A stretch of 15,225 bases of DNA from Desulfotomaculum sp. GTDB lineage: Bacteria > Bacillota > Desulfotomaculia > Desulfotomaculales > Ammonificaceae. A program made the translations under genes and the position numbers. The stretch covers positions 1 to 15,225 of the forward strand of contig DTYU01000271.1 of assembly GCA_012961725.1 (NCBI GenBank), in the 5' to 3' direction. Positions 1-7,233 of this stretch are shown here, piece by piece; positions within the stretch are counted from its first letter, which is position 1, and each line of letters begins with the position of its first letter. Below the pieces are notes generated by a model that was not told the origin of the DNA, ran no database searches, and saw only the letters and a list, made by a program, of their open reading frames with translations.

Positions 1-1
1 C

Positions 2-817
2 CACTTGGATTATTACGGCTCGCTCCAAACCCTGGTCGAAGCATTTCGGGAGTTCATAAGCAGGAATCAACCCGGCAGGGTGGCGGTCCTCTGCTGTGAC
101 GACCCCCGGTTAAGGGGGATCATTCATGAGGTCAGGACGCCTTTTGTCACTTACGGGAAGAGTCCGGAAGCGGACTACAGCATTCGGGATGTCAGTCTTA
201 AAGGGGCAACCTCCACGGCTGCCTTGTACTACCGTGGCGAGCCATTGGGATGGCTGAAGCTTCAAATTCCGGGAATGCACAACCTTGTAAATGCCGCCTG
301 TGCAATCGCGGTCGGCCGCCACTTGGGGGTTCCGTTCGCTAGGGCCGCTCGAGCATTGTCGGCTTTTTATGGTGTAAGACGGCGCTTTGAGCTGGTAGGC
401 AAGGCGAAAGGGGTTTGGGTGGTGGATGATTATGCCCATCATCCGACCGAGATTATGGCCGCCATCCAGGCTGCAAGGCAGCTCAACTCGGGAAGGGTGG
501 TGACTGTTTTCCAGCCGCACCGCTATTCGCGAACGGCGATTCTTTACCGGGAGTTCGGAGGGGCCTTCAGCGACGCGGACGTGGTAGCGATCGGTGAGAT
601 TTACAGTGCCGGGGAGAAACCCATCCCTGGCGTGACCGCTGATCTGATAAGGGAGGCCGTCGCCCGGCATGACGGGCGCGAGGTTCTTCGCCTGCCCGCC
701 GAAAACGGTGCCTTGTTCCTGAAGGGATTGGTGCGCCCCGGGGACATCGTTCTAACCTTAGGTGCGGGCGACATTCATAAGGTTGGTGCGGAGCTTGTCA
801 GGCTGCTGGAGGAATAG
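2..817 (+). CDS. murC: UDP-N-acetylmuramate--L-alanine ligase MurC (3' part)
   Basis: This is the C-terminal 271 codons of MurC, the cytoplasmic ATP-dependent ligase that adds L-alanine to UDP-MurNAc. The gene enters from the left edge, so its start is outside the window; family members are roughly 450-470 residues. The first residues read HLDYYGS, which fits the family's conserved DHLDYY segment. The end of the central domain is seen in the GMHNLVNAACAIAV stretch (about residue 90). The C-terminal ligase domain carries the hallmark DDYAHHPTE (about residues 141-149) and QPHRYSRT. The stop lies 3 nt before murB, and the murB ribosome-binding site (GGAGGA, 808-813) is inside the end of murC, so the two are cotranscribed and probably translationally coupled. 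Identification is by family motifs and is secure. Confidence 0.97.
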   Translation, partial: HLDYYGSLQTLVEAFREFISRNQPGRVAVLCCDDPRLRGIIHEVRTPFVTYGKSPEADYSIRDVSLKGATSTAALYYRGEPLGWLKLQIPGMHNLVNAACAIAVGRHLGVPFARAARALSAFYGVRRRFELVGKAKGVWVVDDYAHHPTEIMAAIQAARQLNSGRVVTVFQPHRYSRTAILYREFGGAFSDADVVAIGEIYSAGEKPIPGVTADLIREAVARHDGREVLRLPAENGALFLKGLVRPGDIVLTLGAGDIHKVGAELVRLLEE

Positions 818-820
818 CGG

Positions 821-1729
821 ATGCAATTGCCAGAAAGCGTAGCGAGCAGGATAAAGGGGAGGATACTTTACGGCGAACCGCTGAAGAACTACACCACGTG
901 GCGGATCGGGGGGCCGGCGGAGGTTTTGGTGGAACCGGCTTCCCGCGAAGACGTGGCAGCGATCTTGGCTTTTGTACAGGAAAAGGGCTTACCGGTGACG
1001 GTTATCGGAAACGGTTCAAACCTGTTAGTCAGCGACAGAGGGGTCAAGGGGGTGGTTGTCAGGATCGGCGAGGCCCTCGGGCGGGTAAGGATCGCGGAGG
1101 AAAGGATTGTCGCGGAGTCCGGGGCGAAATTAGGGCGGGTGGCCGCCATCGCACAAGCGGCCGGGCTGGCGGGGCTTGAGTTTTCGGTAGGCATTCCGGC
1201 TACCATCGGCGGGGCGGTTACGATGAACGCCGGGGCAAACGGGGCGTCGATGGCTGATGTGGTCGAGGCGGTCAGAATCATTGACTACACGCGTGGGGAG
1301 CGTATTCTCGACAGAGAGGAATTAGATTTCCGGTACCGGTGGAGCCGGCTGCAGGAACTTCAAGCGGTTGGGGTGGAGGTGGTTCTCAAGCTGACCCCCG
1401 GTGACCCTTTGGAAATAAAGCGCAGGGGCGAGAGGCACCTGCAGAAAAGACGCCTCACCCAACCGCTGGAGTTCCCCAGTGCGGGGAGCGTCTTTAAGAA
1501 CCCGCCGGGTGATGCCGCGGGACGCCTGATCGAACTTGCCGGGGCTAAAGGGCTTCGGGTTGGCGACGCAATGGTTTCCGAGCGGCACGCCAATTTTATC
1601 ATAAACTTAGGGAATGCGGGGGCGCAGGATGTGTGGCGGCTGATCCGGCGGGTGCAGGAGATGGTCTGGTCGAAGTTCGGCGTAGGGTTGGATCTTGAGG
1701 TGAAGGTGCTTGGCGAGGATTTTGTTTGA
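821..1729 (+). CDS. murB: UDP-N-acetylenolpyruvoylglucosamine reductase MurB
   Basis: MurB is the FAD- and NADPH-dependent cytoplasmic enzyme that reduces UDP-GlcNAc-enolpyruvate, made by MurA, to UDP-MurNAc. At 302 residues it has the usual length of the Gram-positive (type II) form. Visible motifs in order are the N-terminal YTTWRIGGPA (24-33), the FAD-binding VIGNGSNLLVSD (61-72), GIPATIGGAVTMNAGANG (124-141), the RYR segment (171-173), and SAGSVFKNP (220-228), whose Ser223 is the expected proton donor. The acidic active-site residue is probably the Glu in LEVKVLGE near the C-terminus. The ATG start has a GGAGGA site 7 nt upstream. It sits between murC and murA, so three consecutive or neighbouring steps of UDP-MurNAc synthesis are encoded together. 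Nothing in it looks damaged. Confidence 0.97.
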   Translation: MQLPESVASRIKGRILYGEPLKNYTTWRIGGPAEVLVEPASREDVAAILAFVQEKGLPVTVIGNGSNLLVSDRGVKGVVVRIGEALGRVRIAEERIVAESGAKLGRVAAIAQAAGLAGLEFSVGIPATIGGAVTMNAGANGASMADVVEAVRIIDYTRGERILDREELDFRYRWSRLQELQAVGVEVVLKLTPGDPLEIKRRGERHLQKRRLTQPLEFPSAGSVFKNPPGDAAGRLIELAGAKGLRVGDAMVSERHANFIINLGNAGAQDVWRLIRRVQEMVWSKFGVGLDLEVKVLGEDFV

Positions 1730-1778
1730 ATAGGTTTGTCAAGCGATCTTACAGTTGACAGCGGGGCGGGGTGACTCG

Positions 1779-3032
1779 ATGCGCTTGGTCATCAAAGGCC
1801 CGAACCGCTTGCAAGGTAGAGTCGAAGTCAGTGGATCTAAGAACGCTGTCTTACCGATCTTAGCAGCCAGCCTGTTGTGTGACGGGACTACCGTTGTCGA
1901 AGGTGTGCCAAGACTTAAAGACGTGGCCGTAATGTGCGGGGTACTGCAGCACCTATCGGCGAAGAGTACCTGGAAAAAGGATAGCATACAGGTAGATACG
2001 GCCCAGATCAGGCTGGAAGAAGTATCAGAAGATTTGATGCGGCGGATGCGGGCTTCCTGTTTGGTCTTGGGGCCGCTTTTAGCGCGGTTTGGAAGGGTAA
2101 GGATATCTCAGCCCGGGGGGTGTAACATAGGCTCAAGACCCATCGATCTTCACTTGAAAGGACTGCGGTTGTTAGGGGCAGAAATAAAGGAGCGCTCGGG
2201 GTATATCATGGCAGAGGCCCGGAAGCTGACAGGGGCGGAGATCCACCTTGATTTCCCGAGCGTCGGTGCGACGGAGAACCTGATGATGGCGGCTGTATTC
2301 GCCTCAGGAACGACGGTGATCGGAAACGCGGCCAAGGAACCGGAGATCGTTGATTTGCAGAACTTTCTTAACCGGGCGGGAGCCAAGATCCGGGGGGCGG
2401 GCACGCAGACTATCAGGATCGACGGGGTAAAAAGCCTGCACGGGCCGATGGGACATCGCGTGATACCGGACCGGATTGAAGGCGGTACCCATGTGGTGGC
2501 TGCTGCACTTGCGGGTGAGGAAGTGATTGTCGAAAACATTATACCGGAACACGTGGGACCGCTGTTGGCCAAACTCCGTGAAGCAGGTGTGGCATTTGCG
2601 ATTGAAGGTGATGCCATCCGCGTCCTGCGCCAGGCAGAGCCAAAGGCGGTGGATATCCGCACCATGCCGTATCCCGGTTTTCCTACCGACCTCCAGCCGC
2701 TGATGTGCGTTTTTCTTACCGTGGCAAAGGGAACGAGTGTGGTGACTGAAACGGTGTTTGAAAACCGCTTCAAGCATGCAGGGGAACTTTCCCGGATGGG
2801 GGCGGACATCCGTGTTGAAGGACGTTCGGTGATTATCCGCGGGGTCAGGCAGTTAAGCGGAGCGCATGTTGTCGCGCCTGATCTGCGTGCCGGGGCGGCG
2901 TTGGTCCTGGCGGGTCTGATTTCCGAAAACAGCACGGTGATAGAGAATGTAGAACACATCGACCGGGGATACGAAGATCTTGAACGTAAGTACCAGGGCT
3001 TAGGAGCATTGATTGAACGGGTCGTCTCCTGA
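1779..3032 (+). CDS. murA: UDP-N-acetylglucosamine 1-carboxyvinyltransferase MurA
   Basis: MurA transfers enolpyruvate from PEP to UDP-GlcNAc, the committed step of peptidoglycan synthesis and the target of fosfomycin. I place the start at ATG 1779 rather than the upstream in-frame TTG at 1755: GGGGTGA (1768-1774) is a good Shine-Dalgarno site for it, the protein becomes 417 residues (normal for MurA), and the catalytic cysteine in QPGGCNIGSRP becomes residue 115, the same number as in E. coli MurA. The conserved substrate-binding SGSKNAVLP (18-26, Lys21/Asn22) is also present. Having the Cys (not Asp) implies the fosfomycin-sensitive version, an inference from family knowledge. The stop codon lies in the loop of a hairpin (see next feature). 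Clostridia often have a second MurA (MurZ); only this copy is visible. Confidence 0.96.
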   Translation: MRLVIKGPNRLQGRVEVSGSKNAVLPILAASLLCDGTTVVEGVPRLKDVAVMCGVLQHLSAKSTWKKDSIQVDTAQIRLEEVSEDLMRRMRASCLVLGPLLARFGRVRISQPGGCNIGSRPIDLHLKGLRLLGAEIKERSGYIMAEARKLTGAEIHLDFPSVGATENLMMAAVFASGTTVIGNAAKEPEIVDLQNFLNRAGAKIRGAGTQTIRIDGVKSLHGPMGHRVIPDRIEGGTHVVAAALAGEEVIVENIIPEHVGPLLAKLREAGVAFAIEGDAIRVLRQAEPKAVDIRTMPYPGFPTDLQPLMCVFLTVAKGTSVVTETVFENRFKHAGELSRMGADIRVEGRSVIIRGVRQLSGAHVVAPDLRAGAALVLAGLISENSTVIENVEHIDRGYEDLERKYQGLGALIERVVS

Positions 3033-3046
3033 AAGAGACGGCTTTT
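3021..3046 (+). terminator. Hairpin straddling the murA stop codon, possible weak terminator
   Basis: GTCGTCTC (3021-3028) can pair with GAGACGGC (3035-3042): seven Watson-Crick pairs plus one G-T wobble, with a 6-nt loop CTGAAA that contains the murA stop TGA. Only four T residues follow (3043-3046), so as a rho-independent terminator it would be weak. It could attenuate transcription before ftsQ or protect the murA 3' end. The structure is seen in the sequence; its function is inferred. Confidence 0.45.
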
Positions 3047-3095
3047 CCGTACTGTATTTGTGGACAAGTAAGTTAAGGAAAGGGGCCGGCGGGCC

Positions 3096-3896
3096 GTGGA
3101 TAGACCCCAAACCAGTCTTGTTGAGCGTATTTGTATTCTCCTGCTTCTGCTTGTCGCGGGATTTGTGCTGTTAAATTCTCCTGTTTTTGCCATAAGTGAG
3201 GTTACCGTGGCAGGAAATGAGGCGGTTGCGGCGAAGGAAATAATTTGTACTGCTAAGATTCCTTTGGGTGACAACATCTTTAGGGTTAGTCTGAAGGACG
3301 CCGCAGCCCGGGTGGAAGCGATTCCGGCTATTAAAGAGGCGAGGTTGCGGCGGCACCTCCCGGGGCGGGTGGCTATTCAGGTGACCGAAAGGAAGGCGGC
3401 AGCCCTCGTTTCCGGGGCGGATGGCCTCTACGGTTTGGACGATACGGGGGTCTGCATAGGGAAATTCCGGGCCTCTGCCCCTCTTCCCGTGGTGACCGGG
3501 GCGGGGAAGGCACCCAACCCCGGCCAAAGGCTCAGTACAAAGGGCTTTGCGACCGCGGTTGCTGTGCTGACTGCACTGGACGAGAGTCTGATTTCCCAAT
3601 TATCGGAGATACACGTAACTCCCCATCAGACAGTTGAGGCCTATACCGCCGATGGCATAAAGCTGTATTTTGGCAGGCCGGAAAGAGTTGCCGAGAAAGG
3701 TGCGGCGGTGCAGCGCATCCTCGGGGCGCTTGGCGATCGGCGGGTGGAGTATATAGACCTGAAGGTTGCCAACCGGCCTGTGGTCAGGTTTGCAGAAGCG
3801 GAGGCAGAAGATATTGCGGACGGTCCACTTGACGGTGCTGGTGGTGGCCCTCTTTTTAGGACTGATGATCGCGGTTCAGTTTCGAGCTTACCGTGA
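3096..3896 (+). CDS. ftsQ: Cell-division protein FtsQ/DivIB
   Basis: Bitopic membrane protein of the divisome; in the family it forms a complex with FtsB/DivIC and FtsL on the outer face of the membrane. The 266-residue product has a short cytoplasmic N-terminus, one transmembrane helix (about 11-33, rich in Leu/Val/Ile) and then a POTRA domain starting ISEVTVAGNEAV (about 33-100), which ends in the typical GRVAIQVTERKA. The FtsQ beta-domain follows to about residue 230 (VEYIDLKVANRPVVRF). Start codon is GTG with AAGGAAAGGGG upstream. The last 35 or so residues are Gly/Asp/Ala-rich, match nothing I know in FtsQ, and overlap the next gene; they look like translated overlap rather than a selected domain. 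Position between murA and the DUF881 pair matches the Bacillus divIB-ylxW-ylxX order. Confidence 0.9.
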   Translation: MDRPQTSLVERICILLLLLVAGFVLLNSPVFAISEVTVAGNEAVAAKEIICTAKIPLGDNIFRVSLKDAAARVEAIPAIKEARLRRHLPGRVAIQVTERKAAALVSGADGLYGLDDTGVCIGKFRASAPLPVVTGAGKAPNPGQRLSTKGFATAVAVLTALDESLISQLSEIHVTPHQTVEAYTADGIKLYFGRPERVAEKGAAVQRILGALGDRRVEYIDLKVANRPVVRFAEAEAEDIADGPLDGAGGGPLFRTDDRGSVSSLP

Positions 3897-4518
3897 GATC
3901 CAGCAGACTGTACCCATCCAGCGGGTCCAGCGGTTGATGGCGGAGGTCGAGGCGGCACGGAAAGAGCGGGATCTGTTGCAAGAACGCGTCGCCGGGCTCC
4001 GGGCGGAGCTTGATGCCGCTACTGCCCAAACAGGACTTCAACCGCTTAAGAAGAAGCTTGACCGGTACCAGATCGGGGCGGGTATCGTCGTGGTCAGCGG
4101 TCCGGGGGTCGAGGTGATTTTGGAGGACAGCAACGTTGCGTTGCAGCCCGGACAGAATCCGAATCTATACGTGATCCACGATGAGGATATTCTGAGGGTG
4201 TTGAACGAATTACGGGTTGCCGGGGCGGAGGTCCTGGCGATTAACGACGAGCGGGTGCTTGCAAATACCGAGGTCAGGTGCATCGGCCCGAGCATCCTCG
4301 TAAATAACAAGCGGTTGGCGGCGCCTTTTCGCATAACGGCGATCGGGGATCCGGACAACCTCGAAAGCGCCTTGAGGATGCGGGGCGGGGTGGTTGATAC
4401 GCTCCAACAGTACTGGGGAATACAGGTTTCCATAAAGAAAATGGACCAGTTAACGATTCCGGCATTTAAGGGCAGTCAGAAGTATGCCTACGCTCACCCT
4501 TACCTGGAGGAAGAATAG
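3814..4518 (+). CDS. DUF881 (YlxW/YlxX-like) membrane-anchored protein, first copy
   Basis: Function unknown in the family; homologues (YlxW, YlxX in B. subtilis) sit in the division cluster. I choose TTG 3814 as start because GGAGG (3800-3804) lies 9 nt upstream, giving 234 residues; the frame is open further back to TTG 3766 without a convincing ribosome site. An N-terminal transmembrane helix (about 5-23) is followed by a coiled-coil-like stretch with many Glu/Arg/Leu heptads (about 28-70). The DUF881 domain then begins at GAGIVVVSGPGVEVILED and includes YVIHDEDILRVLNELRVAGA, IGDPDNLESALRMRGG and the closing YAHPYLEEE. The start overlaps the 3' end of ftsQ by 83 nt, which is long. It ends directly against the next DUF881 gene, whose ribosome site lies inside this gene. 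Confidence 0.88.
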   Translation: MRTVHLTVLVVALFLGLMIAVQFRAYREIQQTVPIQRVQRLMAEVEAARKERDLLQERVAGLRAELDAATAQTGLQPLKKKLDRYQIGAGIVVVSGPGVEVILEDSNVALQPGQNPNLYVIHDEDILRVLNELRVAGAEVLAINDERVLANTEVRCIGPSILVNNKRLAAPFRITAIGDPDNLESALRMRGGVVDTLQQYWGIQVSIKKMDQLTIPAFKGSQKYAYAHPYLEEE

Positions 4519-5220
4519 GTGCTGCAGCGTTATTTCTCTATCGCCTTAGTTGGCTTGATATTAGGGCTCTTACTGGTGCTGCTGTTCCGGACGACTAATC
4601 AGGGGGAGCCGACGGTGCCCGGGGACAGGGCCCACGAGTTGACCGTAGAGCTGAAAAGCTTGACCCAGGAGCGTGCCGGGCTTGAGGCCGAGGCCCGGGA
4701 TTTGGAGCAAAAATTGGCGCGCGCCCGGCTCGGCTATGTCCAAGCCGAGGAGACGATTAGGACTCAAATCGAGGAGGCTACCGTTTTGGCCGGAATGACG
4801 CGCGTGGCAGGGCCGGGCGTCCGTGTAACTCTAATGAGCCGCACGGGCGCAACGCCTCCGGGCGCAATCTTTGCTATCCGGGATGAGGACCTCCTGAAAT
4901 TAGTAAACGAGCTGCGGGCGGCGAAGGCGGAGGCCCTGAGCATTAACGGGCAGCGGCTGACTGCCACTTCGGCGATACGGCTCGCCGGTGCCCACATCAA
5001 CGTTAACCTCCAGCGCATCACCCCGCCTTATGAAATCCTGGCGATCGGGGACCCAGTCTCTTTGCGGAACAGCCTGGAGATCAAGGGCGGTCTGGTAGAG
5101 ACGTTACGCGACTGGGGAATGGAGGTTACGGTGGAGACGGAAAACAGAGTCATAATCCCGGCTTACAAGAGGCCCTTGGTTTATGAGTATGCGAAACCGG
5201 TCTTAGAGGCTTCGCCGTGA
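4519..5220 (+). CDS. DUF881 (YlxW/YlxX-like) membrane-anchored protein, second copy
   Basis: Paralogue of the preceding gene with the same architecture: one transmembrane helix (about 6-23), a coiled-coil-like region (about 38-85) and a DUF881 domain marked by GPGVRVTLMSRTG, AIRDEDLLKLVNELRAAKAE, LAIGDPVSLRNSLEIKGG and a final YEYAKPVLEASP. It has 233 residues. Start GTG 4519 follows the previous stop with no gap; GGAGG at 4506-4510 gives an 8-nt spacer, so the two are almost certainly translationally coupled. The tandem arrangement matches ylxW-ylxX of B. subtilis, which suggests an old duplication, perhaps forming a hetero-oligomer through the coiled coils. No biochemical role can be read from the sequence. 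Confidence 0.9.
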   Translation: MLQRYFSIALVGLILGLLLVLLFRTTNQGEPTVPGDRAHELTVELKSLTQERAGLEAEARDLEQKLARARLGYVQAEETIRTQIEEATVLAGMTRVAGPGVRVTLMSRTGATPPGAIFAIRDEDLLKLVNELRAAKAEALSINGQRLTATSAIRLAGAHINVNLQRITPPYEILAIGDPVSLRNSLEIKGGLVETLRDWGMEVTVETENRVIIPAYKRPLVYEYAKPVLEASP

Positions 5221-5263
5221 TATGACGGGGGCCGGGCGCAGGTGTTAGGGCTTAGTTGTACGG

Positions 5264-5349
5264 CCAGCACTCAACTTTACGATAAACTTGCGCTCAAGCA
5301 AATAGTTGTCAGCCTGTCTTGCATTCCTCTACGTTGAGTTGAGTGCTGG
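5264..5349. repeat. 13-bp perfect inverted repeat bounding a short AT-richer insert
   Basis: CCAGCACTCAACT at 5264-5276 is repeated as its exact reverse complement at 5337-5349, with a 60-nt spacer that has no open frame of note. It lies in the 279-nt gap between the second DUF881 gene and the Sbp start, in a cluster that is otherwise tightly packed. The layout resembles a miniature inverted-repeat element or a relic of one. No target-site duplication is obvious. Confidence 0.6.
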
Positions 5350-5353
5350 GCTC

Positions 5354-5434
5354 AATGCAAAATGCAAAGTACGAAATGAAAATGCTAAATCGATAGTTGC
5401 AGCGAAGAATAAGTAGTTTTGCAATTTGCAATTT
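5354..5434. repeat. Imperfect AT-rich inverted repeat (GCAAAATGCAAA-type)
   Basis: AATGCAAAATGCAAAG (5354-5369) is an imperfect reverse complement of TTTTGCAATTTGCAATTT (5417-5434), differing by small indels. Each arm is itself a short direct repeat of TGCAAA-like units. It follows directly after the 13-bp inverted repeat and ends about 65 nt before the Sbp start. AT content is clearly higher than in the neighbouring genes. I read the pair as non-coding repeat sequence, possibly a MITE relic. Confidence 0.45.
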
Positions 5435-5499
5435 GGTATAGACCGTTATCTGAAGAGGCGGGCTTGGCGGTAGAGTATGGACTTACGGGGGGATCGGGA

Positions 5500-5841
5500 G
5501 TGTGGCTCGGTGCTTTGATGGCGGGAATCGGTCTTTTCTTAGGGGTGGCGGTGGGTCTCAACGTTCCTCTGGTTCTCCCGCAAGCGTACGGAAAGTATCT
5601 GGGGTTAGCGATGTTGGCCGCCTTGGACTCGGTTTTCGGCGGGGTGCGTGCCTCAATAGAAGACCGTTTTGACAACACCATTTTTCTCAGTGGTTTTTTT
5701 GCCAATTCCCTCTTGGCTGCCGGCCTGGTTTATATGGGAGATCAGTTGGGAATCGAGTTGTCTATAGCGGCAATCGTCGCCTTTGGCGTCCGCCTGTTCC
5801 AGAACTTAGGCGCTATAAGACGGCGCCTCTTGAAAAAGTAA
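5500..5841 (+). CDS. sbp: Small basic membrane protein Sbp (DUF1290)
   Basis: Sbp is a short integral membrane protein encoded beside the division genes in many Firmicutes; its biochemical role is not established. The frame is open from 5419, but GTG 5500 is the better start: GGGGGGAT (5487-5494) is a good ribosome site and the product begins MWLGALMAGIG, aligning with the MWLP start I recall for B. subtilis Sbp. That gives 113 residues with three or four hydrophobic segments. Family motifs are YGKYLGLAMLAALDSVFGG (about 35-53), FLSGFFANSLLAAGL and AFGVRLFQNLGAIRRRLLKK with its basic tail. B. subtilis has sbp-ftsA-ftsZ; here ftsZ follows after 115 nt without ftsA. The gap upstream is filled by repeats, so the gene may have its own promoter, though I could not identify one. 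Confidence 0.9.
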   Translation: MWLGALMAGIGLFLGVAVGLNVPLVLPQAYGKYLGLAMLAALDSVFGGVRASIEDRFDNTIFLSGFFANSLLAAGLVYMGDQLGIELSIAAIVAFGVRLFQNLGAIRRRLLKK

Positions 5842-5956
5842 AATTTGTCGTTTCAGGAAGAGGGAAATTAGTCGCGGTGTGGAATCATAGGAGTTGATAG
5901 AGTATGAAAATTTACCCTGGCCTGGTTACCTAATCCTAAGAAGGGAGGACGAATGG

Positions 5957-7006
5957 GTGATCGATGTTGAACTCGATCTGGACCAGTTTGCGGGCATAAA
6001 GGTTGTAGGTGTGGGCGGCGGCGGGAATAACGCCGTGAACCGGATGATTGCCGCGGGATTAAGAGGGGTAGAGTTCATCGCGATTAACACCGATGCGCAG
6101 GCACTGTCGATGTCCCAGAGTCAGAATAAGATCCAGATCGGTGCGAAGTTAACCAAGGGCCTGGGTGCGGGGGGTAACCCTGAAATCGGCGAGAAGGCGG
6201 CTGAAGAGAGCAAGGAGGAGATAGCCACAGGTCTCAGAGGTGCGGATATGATCTTTGTAACCGCGGGTATGGGAGGCGGGACCGGTACGGGAGGGGCGCC
6301 TATTGTTGCCGAGATAGCGAAGGAGATGGGTGCGCTTACCGTCGGCGTTGTCACACGGCCTTTTTCCTTCGAGGGCCGCAAGCGCCAGGAGCAGGCGGAC
6401 ACGGGTATAGGCAGGCTGCGCGAGTGTGTCGATACCCTTATCACCATTCCTAACGACCGGCTCCTTCAGGTAATCGACAAAAACACCTCGATGATCGAAG
6501 CCTTTCGCATTGCTGACGATGTTTTGCGCCAGGGTGTACAGGGCATTTCTGACCTGATCGCCGTGCCCGGTCTTATCAACTTGGATTTTGCTGATGTGCG
6601 TGCCATTATGAAGGATGCGGGTTCTGCGCTGATGGGCATCGGTGTTGCCCGCGGCGAAAACAGGGCGGCGGAAGCGGCAAAGATGGCGATTTCAAGCCCC
6701 TTGTTGGAGACTTCGGTTGAGGGGGCGCGCGGTGTTCTGTTGAACATGACCGGTGACTCCTCGATGAAGCTGCTTGAGGTAAACGAATCCGCCCAGATAA
6801 TCCAGCAGGTGGTCGATCCCGAAGCCAACATCATCTTCGGTGCGGTGATCGATGAGGGCTTAAACGATGAGGTAAGGGTAACGGTGATCGCCACCGGTTT
6901 TGAAGACCGCCGGAGCAGGGCCAAAACAGAGCTTGACATAAAGCCGTATAGCCAACACGAAGACCTTGATATCCCGGAGTTCTTGCTCCGTCGCGCGAGC
7001 AGATAG
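5957..7006 (+). CDS. ftsZ: Cell-division GTPase FtsZ
   Basis: Tubulin homologue that polymerises into the cytokinetic ring. GTG 5957 is the likely start: it follows AAGGGAGGA (5941-5949) by 7 nt and yields MIDVELDLDQFAGIKVVGVG, whereas the open frame back to TTG 5894 adds 21 residues unlike any FtsZ N-terminus. The product is 349 residues. Nucleotide-binding motifs are VGVGGGGNNAVNRM (17-30) and the tubulin signature GGGTGTG (106-112); the T7 loop with catalytic Asp residues is NLDFADVRA (208-216). The protein ends with the conserved C-terminal peptide DIPEFLLRR (338-346), which in other species binds FtsA, SepF and ZipA-type partners. Since ftsA is not adjacent, SepF is a plausible membrane anchor here, but that is inference. 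A strong terminator lies about 200 nt downstream. Confidence 0.97.
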   Translation: MIDVELDLDQFAGIKVVGVGGGGNNAVNRMIAAGLRGVEFIAINTDAQALSMSQSQNKIQIGAKLTKGLGAGGNPEIGEKAAEESKEEIATGLRGADMIFVTAGMGGGTGTGGAPIVAEIAKEMGALTVGVVTRPFSFEGRKRQEQADTGIGRLRECVDTLITIPNDRLLQVIDKNTSMIEAFRIADDVLRQGVQGISDLIAVPGLINLDFADVRAIMKDAGSALMGIGVARGENRAAEAAKMAISSPLLETSVEGARGVLLNMTGDSSMKLLEVNESAQIIQQVVDPEANIIFGAVIDEGLNDEVRVTVIATGFEDRRSRAKTELDIKPYSQHEDLDIPEFLLRRASR

Positions 7007-7010
7007 AATC

Positions 7011-7146
7011 TCACACGAAGACACAGAGCCACAAAGTCTTTTGTTTCAAATTACTGACCCAAGGTCATGGAAGTACAGGGGCAAAAAGGTTTGTTGCCCA
7101 TATTTGCGCTTATATTTTTCCTTGAGTCCTTGTGTTCTTTATGTGA
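7011..7146. repeat. Inverted-repeat element after ftsZ (CACGAAGACACAGAG-type)
   Basis: The 26 nt from 7011 (TCACACGAAGACACAGAGCC...) are an imperfect reverse complement of 7121-7146 (...TCCTTGTGTTCTTTATGTGA), matching over most positions if one base is gapped. They bound about 136 nt without a credible gene; an open frame across it (6966-7232) has no ribosome site and overlaps ftsZ. Sequences of this CACGAAGACACAGAG style are familiar as dispersed intergenic repeats in bacterial genomes. The element starts only 5 nt after the ftsZ stop. Confidence 0.5.
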
Positions 7147-7189
7147 TGATTTTTACTAGTCTTAGGCTTTCAAAAAAGCGATACCATAT

Positions 7190-7233
7190 TTTGACAGGTT
7201 TTCCGCCCCGGCTGTTCTATAATGTTCTATAAT
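7190..7233 (+). promoter_or_regulatory. Candidate spoIIG-type (Spo0A-dependent) promoter of spoIIGA
   Basis: A perfect -35 TTGACA (7191-7196) is followed after 21 nt by a perfect -10 TATAAT (7218-7223), and a second TATAAT (7228-7233) in a direct repeat GTTCTATAAT x2. A 21-nt spacer is too long for an ordinary sigma-A promoter, but the B. subtilis spoIIG promoter is known for near-consensus boxes about 22 bp apart and needs Spo0A~P. TTTGACA (7190-7196), read on the other strand, is TGTCAAA, one base from the TGTCGAA Spo0A box, and overlaps the -35 as in spoIIG. Placement about 90-130 nt before spoIIGA fits. Boxes are seen; the activator is inferred. Confidence 0.6.

Noticed and set aside
1737..1760. 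Inverted repeat TGTCAA-N12-TTGACA between murB and murA
   Set aside because: Six-base arms only, no matching -10 after TTGACA, and the gene spacing suggests a continuous operon; probably chance.
5808..5828. AGGCGC/GCGCCT hairpin at the end of sbp
   Set aside because: It lies in coding sequence and has no T tract after it, so it is not supported as a terminator.
6966..7232. 88-codon frame overlapping the ftsZ end
   Set aside because: It overlaps the FtsZ C-terminal peptide in another frame and runs through the inverted-repeat element; no ribosome site.
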